Part shown: positions 39,123 through 48,039 of the stretch, one piece after another
Numbering within the stretch: the first letter of the stretch is position 1
How the letters are laid out: the number at the start of each line of letters is the position of its first letter
Source: Sedimenticola sp.
GTDB lineage: Bacteria > Pseudomonadota > Gammaproteobacteria > Chromatiales > Chromatiaceae
Assembly (NCBI GenBank): GCA_011051655.1
Contig: DRKS01000006.1
Location: 36,943-100,942 of the forward strand
Length of the DNA: 64,000 nucleotides
Direction of reading: 5' to 3'
Made by a program: the position numbers and the translations under genes
The notes under the pieces: model-generated
Told to the model about the DNA's origin: nothing
The model's database searches: none
Seen by the model: only the letters and a program-made list of their open reading frames with translations

Positions 39123-40525
39123 TATGCCCCCCGTCCGTTTTTGACTGCGGAGAGGCGCCAGCGCAACCAAAGATCACACCATGACGCCACTCCAAACCCG
39201 ATCAACAGCATGTAAAATCCATAACGATAACGTATCAGGGTGCCAATATTCGGGTAGGTTATGGCATAGACCAGTATCCCGATAAGGCTGGCCCCAAGCA
39301 TTACCCATAGCGACAAATCCCTCCACATCCGCTTTATTCCAAAAGGTATGCCAATCATGCACCCATAGAAAAACAAGGTAGCCGCACCCATCACCTTGCG
39401 CGCCATGGTCATGGCGGGCGTACTCCCTTCACCCCCCCAGAGTCCGGGTAACGGGCTGAACAGTCCGAGTTGCAGGGCACGGGGAATATATCCGATTATG
39501 GAATCGACAGAATCAAAGCGCCAATCGGCATCCACAAGCGTATTTCCACCCTGCCCCACCGCCCCTCGCCGTGCAACAGCAATCCGATAAAAGCGCTCCT
39601 CGATCATCCTGGGCAACCAACTCGAACGCTTCCACGCGAACTGATCCTTACTGGCTGATTCTGGCTCTCGTTCTGACACTTGGTCTGGCGCCTGCCCTGC
39701 GGCGGGTTCCGTAGCGGCCGGCGCGGGCAGTTGAACCACCTCCGTGGGAGTATGAAACCGCACCAGCCATAGCTGGAACGCAAAGACGCTTATAAGCGCC
39801 GCCGCCAGGCATGCCATGTGGCCTTTGCATCCGGCCACCCGGCGAGACGACACGACAAATACCAGGAGAGCCATCACCAATAATGTGGTTACCAGCATGA
39901 CCTGCACCCAGTACGGCCTTGCCATCCATACCAACAAAGTACCGATGATGGGCATAAAGGCCATGGCCGGCAAATATCGCAACCAGCGCCCGTCGGTTTT
40001 GCTGAAGCGGCGAAAGAAACGCATTATTCCAAAGATGAACAACAGGTTCCCGAGAATGAACACGCCATCTCTATGAATTTGCGCGACCCATTCCAACGAC
40101 GCGGGATTCAATGCAAACACCAATGCGCCGAGCAAAGCAGGCGCCGCTGAAAAGAAATTCCGCAGGATGGCCATGACCAAACAGGCGCTCGCCGCATGCA
40201 CCAGCGCATTGAATGGCAACATGCTGGAGGGCGATGAACCCCATGCGGCATAAAATACGGACGCGAGCCCAGCCGGCATTTGCCATTCAGGCCTCAGTTC
40301 CCATGCGGACCATCCCAGGCGGGCAATCTCCGCCGCCTTATCCCTGGCGATCCGGTGGAAACCAATCGAATCGAGAACCACCAATCCCTCCGAGGCCCCC
40401 GGCTGCGAAAACAGATGCGGAATCACCCACAACTGCAAACACAAACTGACGAGCCATGAATACACGAAAACGAGCAGGCCCAGCCATAAAAGCAGCCTGG
40501 GGGAGTCAATCAATCGCCTCAACAT
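39122..40525 (-). CDS. Polytopic membrane protein, candidate O-antigen polymerase (Wzy) or GT-C
   Basis: The 467-residue protein has about ten membrane helices, starting LLLWLGLLVFVYSWLVSLCL. Between the helix groups is a large loop (about residues 260-370) containing a Pro/Ala/Glu low-complexity stretch, PAPAATEPAAGQAP, and a charged part. This layout, with one big periplasmic loop, fits Wzy-type polymerases. Family motifs are not recognisable, and a GT-C-type glycosyltransferase is the main alternative. The ATG at 40525 gives a sensible N-terminal helix. Confidence 0.6.
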   Translation of the reverse strand: MLRRLIDSPRLLLWLGLLVFVYSWLVSLCLQLWVIPHLFSQPGASEGLVVLDSIGFHRIARDKAAEIARLGWSAWELRPEWQMPAGLASVFYAAWGSSPSSMLPFNALVHAASACLVMAILRNFFSAAPALLGALVFALNPASLEWVAQIHRDGVFILGNLLFIFGIMRFFRRFSKTDGRWLRYLPAMAFMPIIGTLLVWMARPYWVQVMLVTTLLVMALLVFVVSSRRVAGCKGHMACLAAALISVFAFQLWLVRFHTPTEVVQLPAPAATEPAAGQAPDQVSEREPESASKDQFAWKRSSWLPRMIEERFYRIAVARRGAVGQGGNTLVDADWRFDSVDSIIGYIPRALQLGLFSPLPGLWGGEGSTPAMTMARKVMGAATLFFYGCMIGIPFGIKRMWRDLSLWVMLGASLIGILVYAITYPNIGTLIRYRYGFYMLLIGFGVASWCDLWLRWRLSAVKNGRGA

Positions 40526-40627
40526 GTTCGCACCTGCTCTGGAACCACCCATCGGCTTGTCACCGCCCCCGCCACACCCGGCCACGTGAGCATCGATGCC
40601 CGCTTCCCATGAACTGCTTTGGCCGGT

Positions 40628-42565
40628 TCACGCATTGGACTCCAGCCACGCCTGGAACATCAGCACGTTCCAGAGCCAATACTGCCAGTTTCGACGACCG
40701 GACAAATGCTCTTCCCATTTCCGGCGGATCTGCTCCGGGTGAAAAAAACCTTCCCGGCGCAGCCGGGATTCATCGAGCAGGCTCTCCGCCCATTCCCGCA
40801 AAGGGCCCCGCAACCATGCGTCAATCGGCACCCCAAAGCCTTGCTTGGGACGCTCGATCAGAGTTCGCGGCACATACCGATAGAGCACCTGGCGCAACAG
40901 CCATTTACCCTGACCGTCACGGATTTTCATGTGCAGAGGCAAGCGCCATGCAAACTCAGCCACTTGATGATCGAGAAACGGCGCCCGAGTTTCCAGGCTG
41001 GTGGCCATGGCAGCGCGATCGACCTTGCACAGAATGTCATCCGTGAGATAACCCATCAGATCATTGAACATCATGCGCTCACTGAAGTCAGTACGCTGCA
41101 GAATACGCATTTCATGGTCCGCCCACAATTCACAGGCCTGCCGGCTTTCCCTGCCATCCACCACGATCCGTTCCGGGTCGCGCTCATGAGAAATCAACCA
41201 CCGATAGACATCTTCAGCACGCGCCGCCGTCACTATGCTCGCAAGCTTGTGCGCCCGATCGCCGATCATGGGCTGCCGGAAGCGCCGGGGGAGAAGTCGG
41301 CCAAGGCTGTCCCAGCGGGCGGGGCTCACGGCGGTAATGCCTTGTCCCGCCAGGCGCCGTAATCCGAGTGGCAGCCAGCGCATGCCGCGCCATATGGCGC
41401 GCCCCAGAAAATAGCGGTTGTAGCCGCCGAACAACTCGTCTGCCCCATCGCCGGACAGGCTGACCGTCACATGCTGGCGGGCCATCGCCGCAACAAGGTG
41501 GGTCGGTATCTGCGAGACATCGCCAAAAGGCTCGTCATACATACCGGGAAGGCGGGCGATCACCGCCATTGCATCAGCCGGCGAGACGTAAAGCTCGGTA
41601 TGTTCGGTGCCGAGATGTGCGGCCACCGCCTTGGCATAGTCCGCCTCGTTGTAATCGCCTTCGGCAAAGCCAATGGTGAATGTCTTGACCGGCCGTTCCG
41701 ACTGCGCCTGCATAAGCGCCACCACCGTGGAAGAGTCCACGCCGCCGGAGAGAAAGGCGCCCAGCGGCACATCGGCCACCATCTGCCTGGCGATGGCCCG
41801 GCGCAACCGCAGTTCGAGTTCATCCGCCGCCGCCTGCGCATCCAGATCATTGCAAACCCCGGCGTTGGCCAGATCCCGCGCCCGCCAGTAAAAAGTCGGC
41901 GCCGGCAACACGCCAGCCGGCGTATCGGCCGGCAGGATCAGGATGCTTCCCGGAAGCAGCTTGGCCACCCCCCGCCAGATCGACCGCGGGAGCGGCACAT
42001 AACCGTAGCGTATGAAAAGCGCCAGCGCATCGCGGTCCACCTCTCCATGCCAGGCCGGATGCGCAACCAACGACTTCAGCTCGGAACCAAACAGAAAGCT
42101 GTCGCCCTGCCAGCCATAATAAAGCGGCTTCTCACCGAACCGGTCGCGGGCCAGCATCAGGGATCGATCACGCCTGTCCCATAGTGCCAGTGCGAACATT
42201 CCCACCGCTCGCTTCAGGGTTTCCCCGACCCCCCAGGCTTCGAAACCCGCCAGCAGTGTCTCCGTGTCTGAATGGCCGCGCCACGCCCTCTTTCCCAGTT
42301 CCTTGCGCAAATCAAGGTGATTGTAAATCTCGCCGTTGAAAACGATCACATATCGCCCGCAGTCCGAGACCATCGGCTGCCGCCCGGCGGGGGAAAGATC
42401 GAGGATCGCCAGCCGCCGGTGCGCCAATGCCACGCCTGACGCCCCATCCACCCACACCCCGCCATCGTCCGGCCCCCGGTGGACCAGCGTATCGGCCATG
42501 CGGCGCGCCGGCGATTCGAGATCCGCAACGGCGGAAGCCGCCAGGAAACCGGCTATGCCACACAC
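40628..42565 (-). CDS. asnB: Asparagine synthetase B-type glutamine amidotransferase
   Basis: The 645-residue protein starts from GTG with VCGIAGFLAASA, so the catalytic Cys2 follows the initiator. The glutaminase domain (about 1-215) has HRGPDDGGVWV and FNGEIYNHLDLR; the synthetase domain has AFLSGGVDSSTVVAL (PP-loop) and SGDGADELFGGY. In glycan loci this family often amidates uronic acids rather than making asparagine; which applies here is not visible. Upstream in-frame sequence (to 42865) is not homologous and is excluded. Confidence 0.95.
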   Translation of the reverse strand: MCGIAGFLAASAVADLESPARRMADTLVHRGPDDGGVWVDGASGVALAHRRLAILDLSPAGRQPMVSDCGRYVIVFNGEIYNHLDLRKELGKRAWRGHSDTETLLAGFEAWGVGETLKRAVGMFALALWDRRDRSLMLARDRFGEKPLYYGWQGDSFLFGSELKSLVAHPAWHGEVDRDALALFIRYGYVPLPRSIWRGVAKLLPGSILILPADTPAGVLPAPTFYWRARDLANAGVCNDLDAQAAADELELRLRRAIARQMVADVPLGAFLSGGVDSSTVVALMQAQSERPVKTFTIGFAEGDYNEADYAKAVAAHLGTEHTELYVSPADAMAVIARLPGMYDEPFGDVSQIPTHLVAAMARQHVTVSLSGDGADELFGGYNRYFLGRAIWRGMRWLPLGLRRLAGQGITAVSPARWDSLGRLLPRRFRQPMIGDRAHKLASIVTAARAEDVYRWLISHERDPERIVVDGRESRQACELWADHEMRILQRTDFSERMMFNDLMGYLTDDILCKVDRAAMATSLETRAPFLDHQVAEFAWRLPLHMKIRDGQGKWLLRQVLYRYVPRTLIERPKQGFGVPIDAWLRGPLREWAESLLDESRLRREGFFHPEQIRRKWEEHLSGRRNWQYWLWNVLMFQAWLESNA

Positions 42566-42614
42566 GGTGCGAGCACTCCAAGGAAGGAAGCGTGAACCAT
42601 GTGCAACTCGGCCA

Positions 42615-42803
42615 TCAGCGCTTGCGCGCCACGGCGCACCAGAAGGGTTCCCGGGTGGAAAAACGGATATCGCAAAAACCCGCAGCTTCGAGCATGGCGG
42701 CGATCTGGTCGCGGCGGAAACGCTTTTCCAGGCGCGTGCCAAAGCGGTCCAGCGCATCGGTGCGCATGACATAGAACGACTTGTCCCGCCAGATTGGCCG
42801 CAT
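42615..42803 (-). pseudogene. C-terminal remnant of a SAM-dependent methyltransferase
   Basis: A 62-codon stretch starting at an ATG at 42803 reads RDKSFYVMRTDALDRFG, RRDQIAAMLEAAGFCDI and FSTREPFWCAVARKR. This is the ending of a Methyltransf_11-type protein; the SAM-binding part is absent. The preceding glycosyltransferase stops at 42805, so the missing half was probably lost when the two genes came together. It sits 49 bases ahead of asnB. Confidence 0.65.
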
Positions 42804-42804
42804 A

Positions 42805-43620
42805 TCAGCGTTTCTCCAACATCCCACGCAGCACGAACCGCCGTGCAAACTTGAACCAGGAACAAACCACCACGGCCAGCCAGGTGACCAAGCCGATGCA
42901 GGACTGTCGACGCAGACGCGAAAAGGTGTCGATTTCACCAAGCTGCATGTTCCACAGTTGCCCGCTCAACCCCTCTTCGCCATAACGCGCCTTGAACAGG
43001 AATGCCAACGGCAAATCGATGAAGCCTGCCGGACCATGCGCTGCGACGATCTGCATCCACAACAGGTAGTCCTCGGAATACCGCTTGTCCGACGCGAACC
43101 GCTCGTGCAGATCGCGTCGCAACATCACCGCTGGCGTTGACAGGCGGTTGGCGATGAGGAAATCGCGAAGATCAAACATCTGGACAGGAACCGCCTCCGA
43201 CAGCACCGTGGCCGGTGGAGGCTCGCGGCAAACCTCGACGCGATGGCCGCACAAGGCCACCTCCGGATGCGCAGCCAGCCAGCCCTGCTGGATCTCCAGC
43301 TTGCGCGGATGCCAAGCATCATCCGCATCGATGAACGCCACATATTCCTGGCTTGCCAGGGCCCATCCAGCATTACGCGCCTCGGCCGCACCGGCATTGC
43401 GGTCGAGACGCAGGAGACGCACCGGCGGACGCCCCGGCTCATCAGCCAAGCGCCGCATCACATCCCACGAGCCATCGCTGCTACCGTCATCGATGAGGAT
43501 AATCTCTGCCGGGGGGCGAGTTTGTGCAAATACGGAAGCCACCGCGCGTTGCAACGTCGCCGCGGCATTGTACACCGGCATGATCACGCTGACGGGCAGG
43601 AAGGAAGCTGTATCGGCCAT
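42805..43620 (-). CDS. Glycosyltransferase family 2
   Basis: The 271-residue GT-A enzyme has VSVIMPVYNAAATLQRAVAS at its N-terminus, DDGSSDGS, and the DxD-like FIDADDAWHP for metal and donor binding. The C-terminus has a hydrophobic patch (CIGLVTWLAVVVCSWF). Its ATG overlaps the YdcF-like gene's stop (ATGA). Confidence 0.92.
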   Translation of the reverse strand: MADTASFLPVSVIMPVYNAAATLQRAVASVFAQTRPPAEIILIDDGSSDGSWDVMRRLADEPGRPPVRLLRLDRNAGAAEARNAGWALASQEYVAFIDADDAWHPRKLEIQQGWLAAHPEVALCGHRVEVCREPPPATVLSEAVPVQMFDLRDFLIANRLSTPAVMLRRDLHERFASDKRYSEDYLLWMQIVAAHGPAGFIDLPLAFLFKARYGEEGLSGQLWNMQLGEIDTFSRLRRQSCIGLVTWLAVVVCSWFKFARRFVLRGMLEKR

Positions 43621-44048
43621 CAACTATCGTCCGTCCGCAATTGCAAATAGGCGACTTTAGCGACTTCTAGCAACCCCGCACGCGCCGACGCAGGGCCGCG
43701 CCACCAACGCCAGTCGAATTCCTCATAGGGCGTCACCACAACTTCAATGCGACGCGACGCTCTGAAGCGGCGCTCGAGAATCATCGAAGCACCTCGTACA
43801 TGATAGGGCGACGTTACGACGATCACGCTCCCTCCAGACCTTTCGAGATATTGGGCCAATATATGCGCCTCGTCGCGCGTATTGCGCGCATAGCCTGACA
43901 GATAATCGACTGCCGATTCAGACGCCCCCAGATGGACAAGAATACGCTTGTACATTTCCTCTTCCGGGGTGGCGGAAATGCCGCGCGCAACCAGCCGCTG
44001 GTGCACGGGCTCCGCGACGGGGCGGCTGACTACGATCCACCGAGCCAA
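43620..44048 (-). CDS. YdcF/DUF218-like protein, probably 5'-truncated
   Basis: The 142-residue frame from a TTG shows NTRDEAHILAQYLERSGG and VIVVTSPYHVRGASMIL, the core of DUF218/YdcF proteins. The homologous frame stays open upstream to 44174 and reads SAADVIIGLAESYNQILHAA, the family's first strand, yet it has no ATG, GTG or TTG, and the preceding deacetylase ends at 44161. The natural start has probably been lost or a rare start is used. Function unknown; YdcF-like proteins often act in envelope polysaccharide loci. Confidence 0.6.
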   Translation of the reverse strand: MARWIVVSRPVAEPVHQRLVARGISATPEEEMYKRILVHLGASESAVDYLSGYARNTRDEAHILAQYLERSGGSVIVVTSPYHVRGASMILERRFRASRRIEVVVTPYEEFDWRWWRGPASARAGLLEVAKVAYLQLRTDDS

Positions 44049-44160
44049 CTCTTCGGCGTAAAGATCGGCTGCATGCAGGATCTGATTATAGCTTTCCGCC
44101 AGCCCGATGATGACATCGGCTGCACTAGGGTCTGGAGTCGCAACAGCTAGCCTGCATTTC

Positions 44161-44916
44161 TCACGTACGCCACTTCATCCAATCCCATCTTCCCGCAAGC
44201 TTCGCATTAAAACGCGTGACATCGTCCTGGGCCCAGATATCGGTGCGTGCGATCAGTAGTGGATCGCCACCGCTGGGGTGAGCTCCAAAGCGGCTGCAGG
44301 CGGCTAACGAATAACCAGCAGCGGCAGCAGCCGACCGGACACGTCCGTCAACAGCACCGTGCGGATACGACATTGTAGTCACGGGCCTTGCCAAGACATC
44401 CTCGAGCCAGGCACGACTGTAGCTCAGCTCATTGGATAGCTTGCGGTCATCGCAATCTGTCAGGCGGCAGTGGCTATCTCCATGAGCACCGATATTCACG
44501 CCGGGTAAAGAAGACAATTCTCGCAGCTCATTCTCTGACAGATAACGCTGATCTCTGCTGCGGACAAGACCTGGCGCAACGAACACGCTAAAGGGAAATC
44601 CCAGTTCGACCAAGAGCGGTGCAGCCACGGTCAGCGTGTCACGATAGCCGTCATCGAAGGTTATGACCAGTCCGGCGCATGCCTCGATACCGGCATCAAG
44701 GCCGACGATGCGCTCCCGCCCCAGCGCGGTAAGACAATCCATTTGCTGGCGGAAGCGTGCAGGCTCTATGCTATAAACACGGAGTTTGTCGCCATCGACT
44801 TTGGTACCGAGGGCGTGATACATCAGCACCCGACAGCCGGCAGCGTCACCCAGCGGGCGCAGATGCCCATACGCAGCACTGATACCGTCGGCCAATATGG
44901 CCTTCCAAGCCTTCAT
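44161..44916 (-). CDS. Polysaccharide deacetylase family protein (NodB homology)
   Basis: The 251-residue protein has LVITFDDGYRDT (metal and base Asp) and GAHGDSHCRLTD (the H-x3-H metal site), followed by SYPHGAVDGRV. These are the motifs of carbohydrate esterase family 4. It would remove N-acetyl groups from a glycan. No clear signal peptide is seen, so its compartment is uncertain. The ATG at 44916 overlaps the FemAB-like gene's stop (ATGA). Confidence 0.9.
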   Translation of the reverse strand: MKAWKAILADGISAAYGHLRPLGDAAGCRVLMYHALGTKVDGDKLRVYSIEPARFRQQMDCLTALGRERIVGLDAGIEACAGLVITFDDGYRDTLTVAAPLLVELGFPFSVFVAPGLVRSRDQRYLSENELRELSSLPGVNIGAHGDSHCRLTDCDDRKLSNELSYSRAWLEDVLARPVTTMSYPHGAVDGRVRSAAAAAGYSLAACSRFGAHPSGGDPLLIARTDIWAQDDVTRFNAKLAGRWDWMKWRT

Positions 44917-45902
44917 GCCACCAGTCCTCGGGATTTCATCATCATCCCGACCGCCTGCGCCAGCAGCGGTATGCCGGCCCATTCCCACTCGCCGGCGTAT
45001 TCGATGAGGTGCGCCCCGCTGCCGCACTTGAAATCAAACACTCCCTTGTTGCCCGTCGGATCGGCCCCGCCAAGGTCGTAGGCTGTCGCGCCGCGGTCGC
45101 GGCAAGCTTCGGTCAAGGCCCAGAACAAAGCGTGGGACGCATAGAGCTTGCGCGCCGCGCGCGATGCCGCCGCCAGCAGATCCCAAGCGCGCGGGCCGGC
45201 GAGCCCAGCAGCGCGCAGCGCCAGCAGGTGTCCCTCGTCGTCGAGGCAGCGGAATAGCAGTAGACGCGGGCCGAGCCGTTCGACCATCGCACCCAAGGCC
45301 TGCTCGGAGCTTTGCGCCGCGAGGCCTTTGTAGCTCTCCATGTCGCGATAAATCGACACCATCTGCGCCGGATCGGGTTCGCGCCAAAGCTCGATCGAGA
45401 GGCCGTATTTCGTGGAACGCCTCAGGTTGCGGCGCCAGTTGCGGGAGGCAAGCGTCAGGCGCTCAGCGGCGGCACCTTGCAGATCCAGCTCCAGCGACAG
45501 GCCCGTGCCCAACCGTGCGCTCGGCGGGCGCCAGCCACAGCCGCGTAGCGTGTCGGCAGTTGCCGCTGTACCCTCGCGCAGCAAATTGACACGGCAGTAA
45601 CAGGCTGCGCCGAAGCGCGCACGCAGCATCTGCGGCAGCGTCTGCGCCCAGCACGCGGTGTCGCCCGCCGGCCCGCCGGGAATCCAGACTACGGTAGCAC
45701 CGAGACGCCGGCGCAGCAGCATCTGCGCCAGCGTGACGACTGCGCCGTCTCCTCTGCGGCCAATAAGACGTAGCGGCTGCCAGCCCATGCCCCCACGGTA
45801 TTCGCCCCAGGCATGGCACTGGTAGAAGTTGCCCGGCTCGACGGCAGCCAGCACCTCGTCCCAAGCCGCTGCCGCGCCCTCGAATACAGTCCAGTTCACC
45901 AT
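44913..45902 (-). CDS. FemAB/GNAT-type acyltransferase of exopolysaccharide loci
   Basis: The 329-residue protein contains NFYQCHAWGEYRGGMGW, VWIPGGPAG, NWRRNLRRSTKYGLSIEL and the GATAYDLGGADPTGNKGV segment of FemAB-type double-GNAT proteins. Relatives transfer amino acids from aminoacyl-tRNA or act in EPS systems. In this context, with a DegT protein and a deacetylase, acylation of an amino sugar is plausible. It overlaps the DegT gene by seven bases. Confidence 0.8.
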   Translation of the reverse strand: MVNWTVFEGAAAAWDEVLAAVEPGNFYQCHAWGEYRGGMGWQPLRLIGRRGDGAVVTLAQMLLRRRLGATVVWIPGGPAGDTACWAQTLPQMLRARFGAACYCRVNLLREGTAATADTLRGCGWRPPSARLGTGLSLELDLQGAAAERLTLASRNWRRNLRRSTKYGLSIELWREPDPAQMVSIYRDMESYKGLAAQSSEQALGAMVERLGPRLLLFRCLDDEGHLLALRAAGLAGPRAWDLLAAASRAARKLYASHALFWALTEACRDRGATAYDLGGADPTGNKGVFDFKCGSGAHLIEYAGEWEWAGIPLLAQAVGMMMKSRGLVA

Positions 45903-46912
45903 AGGAAATTCACCAGATACACGTCGCGATAGTGGGTCGGCGCAGTCGCAGCAAAGTCGCCGGGCAGATCCGGCCAGGAGATAAGATCAAAGCCTCGCCG
46001 CGTCGCCCATCGCCTAATGCACTCCAGCGCCGCCCCCGGACCGGCACGGAAGGGAAAACAATAGGGCGCCACTAGCGGCGGCAACCTCGGGAACAGGGGT
46101 GCGATACCGCAACCGTGCGCCGCGCGCTCGGCCTGAATGTAGCACGTGCGGCGGCGCGCAATCTCGGCTTCGACGTTGAGTTGCGCCAGTGCTTCCATCA
46201 GCCCGGCGTGCGGTACCGGCGGATGAGGAATCACACACTCTGCCGCCGGAACGGACGGCGCAATGGCATGACCGCTGTGATATCGGCGCAGACCACGCAC
46301 CAGTGCAGTTACCACCACCTGTGCAGTTACGCCCAGCAGCGGCAAACGCCGTAGCCGCGCCTTCCATCGCACGGCCGGGGCATAACCGTCGCCGCCGGCA
46401 ATCAGCTGTGGCGGCAAGCGTTCTGTAAGTTCAACATTGCCGACAACCAGCGCGGCGCCGTCGGCCAGCGGCAATGTCTTGCGCAGACTGAACAGACCGG
46501 CGTCACCGCGCAGGCCAAGCCAGGCACCTGCGGCATCGCGCGAAAGGAAGCCGTGGGCGTTGTCCTCAATGAGCAGAGCTCCGGTGCGGGCGGCGTAGGT
46601 GCGGAAGGGCTCCAGCGCCTGCGGAAAACCAAAGTAGTTGACGACAAGGAACGCGCGCGCCACGGGCCAAGAGTCTGGCGGGTCGGCAGGTGCCAGGTTT
46701 GCGCTGACCCGATACCAGACTGGCTGCGCGCCAAGCGTGGCGAGCGCGGCAAGGACGTCACGGCAGATGAATTCGGGCAGCAGCACCGAATCGCCGCGGC
46801 CGACGCCCGCCAGACGCAAGGCCTCGACCAAAGCGTGGCGAGCCAGGCTGAAGAACCGGGTCGCCGCTGGCGTCCCCTGCTGCAGCCACTGCTCGAAATT
46901 CACACTGTGCAA
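45896..46912 (-). CDS. DegT/DnrJ/EryC1-like PLP enzyme
   Basis: The 338-residue protein has GVGRGDSVLLPEFICRDVL, ALLIEDNAHGF and the candidate PLP lysine in FSLRKTLPLADGAALV. It is shorter than typical sugar aminotransferases (about 370-390). The substrate is likely a keto-sugar but is unknown. The start at 46912 is TTG; no better start is visible. The 94 bases upstream hold no gene. Confidence 0.75.
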   Translation of the reverse strand: MHSVNFEQWLQQGTPAATRFFSLARHALVEALRLAGVGRGDSVLLPEFICRDVLAALATLGAQPVWYRVSANLAPADPPDSWPVARAFLVVNYFGFPQALEPFRTYAARTGALLIEDNAHGFLSRDAAGAWLGLRGDAGLFSLRKTLPLADGAALVVGNVELTERLPPQLIAGGDGYAPAVRWKARLRRLPLLGVTAQVVVTALVRGLRRYHSGHAIAPSVPAAECVIPHPPVPHAGLMEALAQLNVEAEIARRRTCYIQAERAAHGCGIAPLFPRLPPLVAPYCFPFRAGPGAALECIRRWATRRGFDLISWPDLPGDFAATAPTHYRDVYLVNFLW

Positions 46913-47006
46913 CCCATGATTGTTCCGGCCACGAGGTACGCATGCCCCATCACCCTCGCGTTGCTAATTTGTGCAAACACTGAATCGTCGCCGGTCTGGT
47001 GCATCA

Positions 47007-47990
47007 TCATAGGCCGTTGCGCTCGATTACCACCAAGAGGTCATTGCCCCAACCGGCATCATCAAAAGGCTTCAGTGACCTCATCATCGCACGTGCCCAG
47101 AAGATGTCACCATAATCGGCGAAGGCTGTAGGCAGAAGGCCAGCGTCGCCTGCAGCACGAAACATCTCCGGATAGGAAAAGGTATGCTGCGCCTTGACTA
47201 CAAGACCGAAGCGATCAGCGTAGGCTGCAATGTCGCACGCGCGGAAGTGATAGAGGTGGATCGGCAGCTCAACGCAATCAGGAGCCACACGGTAGATCAA
47301 CCCCTCATAGTTCGGCACGGCAATGACGGCCCGCCCGCCGGGAAGCAGGCGTTCAGCGATAAAGCGGAAGTAACGACTGGGGGAATGTACATGCTCGAGA
47401 GACCAGTTCATGCGGATCACAGCGAACATGCGTCCTAGCGGAACTTGGTCGATATCACCCCAAACATCGATCCCCTCGCGCGCCAACAACTCGCGTGCGG
47501 CAGCGGAGGCCTCGACCCCCGCAACCTGAGTGAATCGCTGGCACGAACCCACGGAACTAGCGTGCCCCCAATAGTGGGCATGCCTACCCGAACCGCAGCC
47601 GATGTCCAGATACGCACCCTGCCCCCCTCTACGGTAATACTCCAGGACCGGGTCGGGAATGCGCGGGCGAACGCGAGCCGCCAGACGCCGGCCGACCGCA
47701 GGCACCAACCCTATTAGCCAAGCAACTTGGCCATTTGCACACCAATCTAGCAGACGGGACAGGAGTTCGCGCCAGCGCGGCGTGGCACCGTGGAAGCTGT
47801 AGTCGCTAGGATAGAAGCGGGCGATCTCCGCAGGCGACGGGCGCGGGTTAGTGTAATGCAGGCCGCATACATTGCAACGGACGATAGTGAAATATTCGTC
47901 CGTAGTGTGATGTAGCTTGTCGGTCTGGCGCACTACCACGGTCGCCTGATCGCTGCCGCAGTAATCGCAACTAACGTATTCCAATGTCAC
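47007..47990 (-). CDS. Class I SAM methyltransferase with N-terminal zinc-binding cysteines
   Basis: The 327-residue protein begins with a CDYCGSD and CNVCGLHYTNPRP pair, a zinc-ribbon module common in sugar methyltransferases, then YLDIGCGSGRHAHYWG (SAM site) and MNWSLEHVHSPSRYF. It may methylate a deoxysugar made by the adjacent CDP-sugar genes. The GTG at 47990 keeps the first Cys pair; no other start does. Function is inferred from family and place. Confidence 0.85.
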   Translation of the reverse strand: MTLEYVSCDYCGSDQATVVVRQTDKLHHTTDEYFTIVRCNVCGLHYTNPRPSPAEIARFYPSDYSFHGATPRWRELLSRLLDWCANGQVAWLIGLVPAVGRRLAARVRPRIPDPVLEYYRRGGQGAYLDIGCGSGRHAHYWGHASSVGSCQRFTQVAGVEASAAARELLAREGIDVWGDIDQVPLGRMFAVIRMNWSLEHVHSPSRYFRFIAERLLPGGRAVIAVPNYEGLIYRVAPDCVELPIHLYHFRACDIAAYADRFGLVVKAQHTFSYPEMFRAAGDAGLLPTAFADYGDIFWARAMMRSLKPFDDAGWGNDLLVVIERNGL

Positions 47991-48039
47991 CCCCCAAGGT
48001 CACGCCCGCACAGCGCATGTAAGAGCCCAGCATGGATTG

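Noticed and set aside
42566..42865. N-terminal extension of the AsnB frame
   Set aside because: The catalytic Cys must be residue 2, which fits the GTG at 42565; the extension has no homology in that frame.
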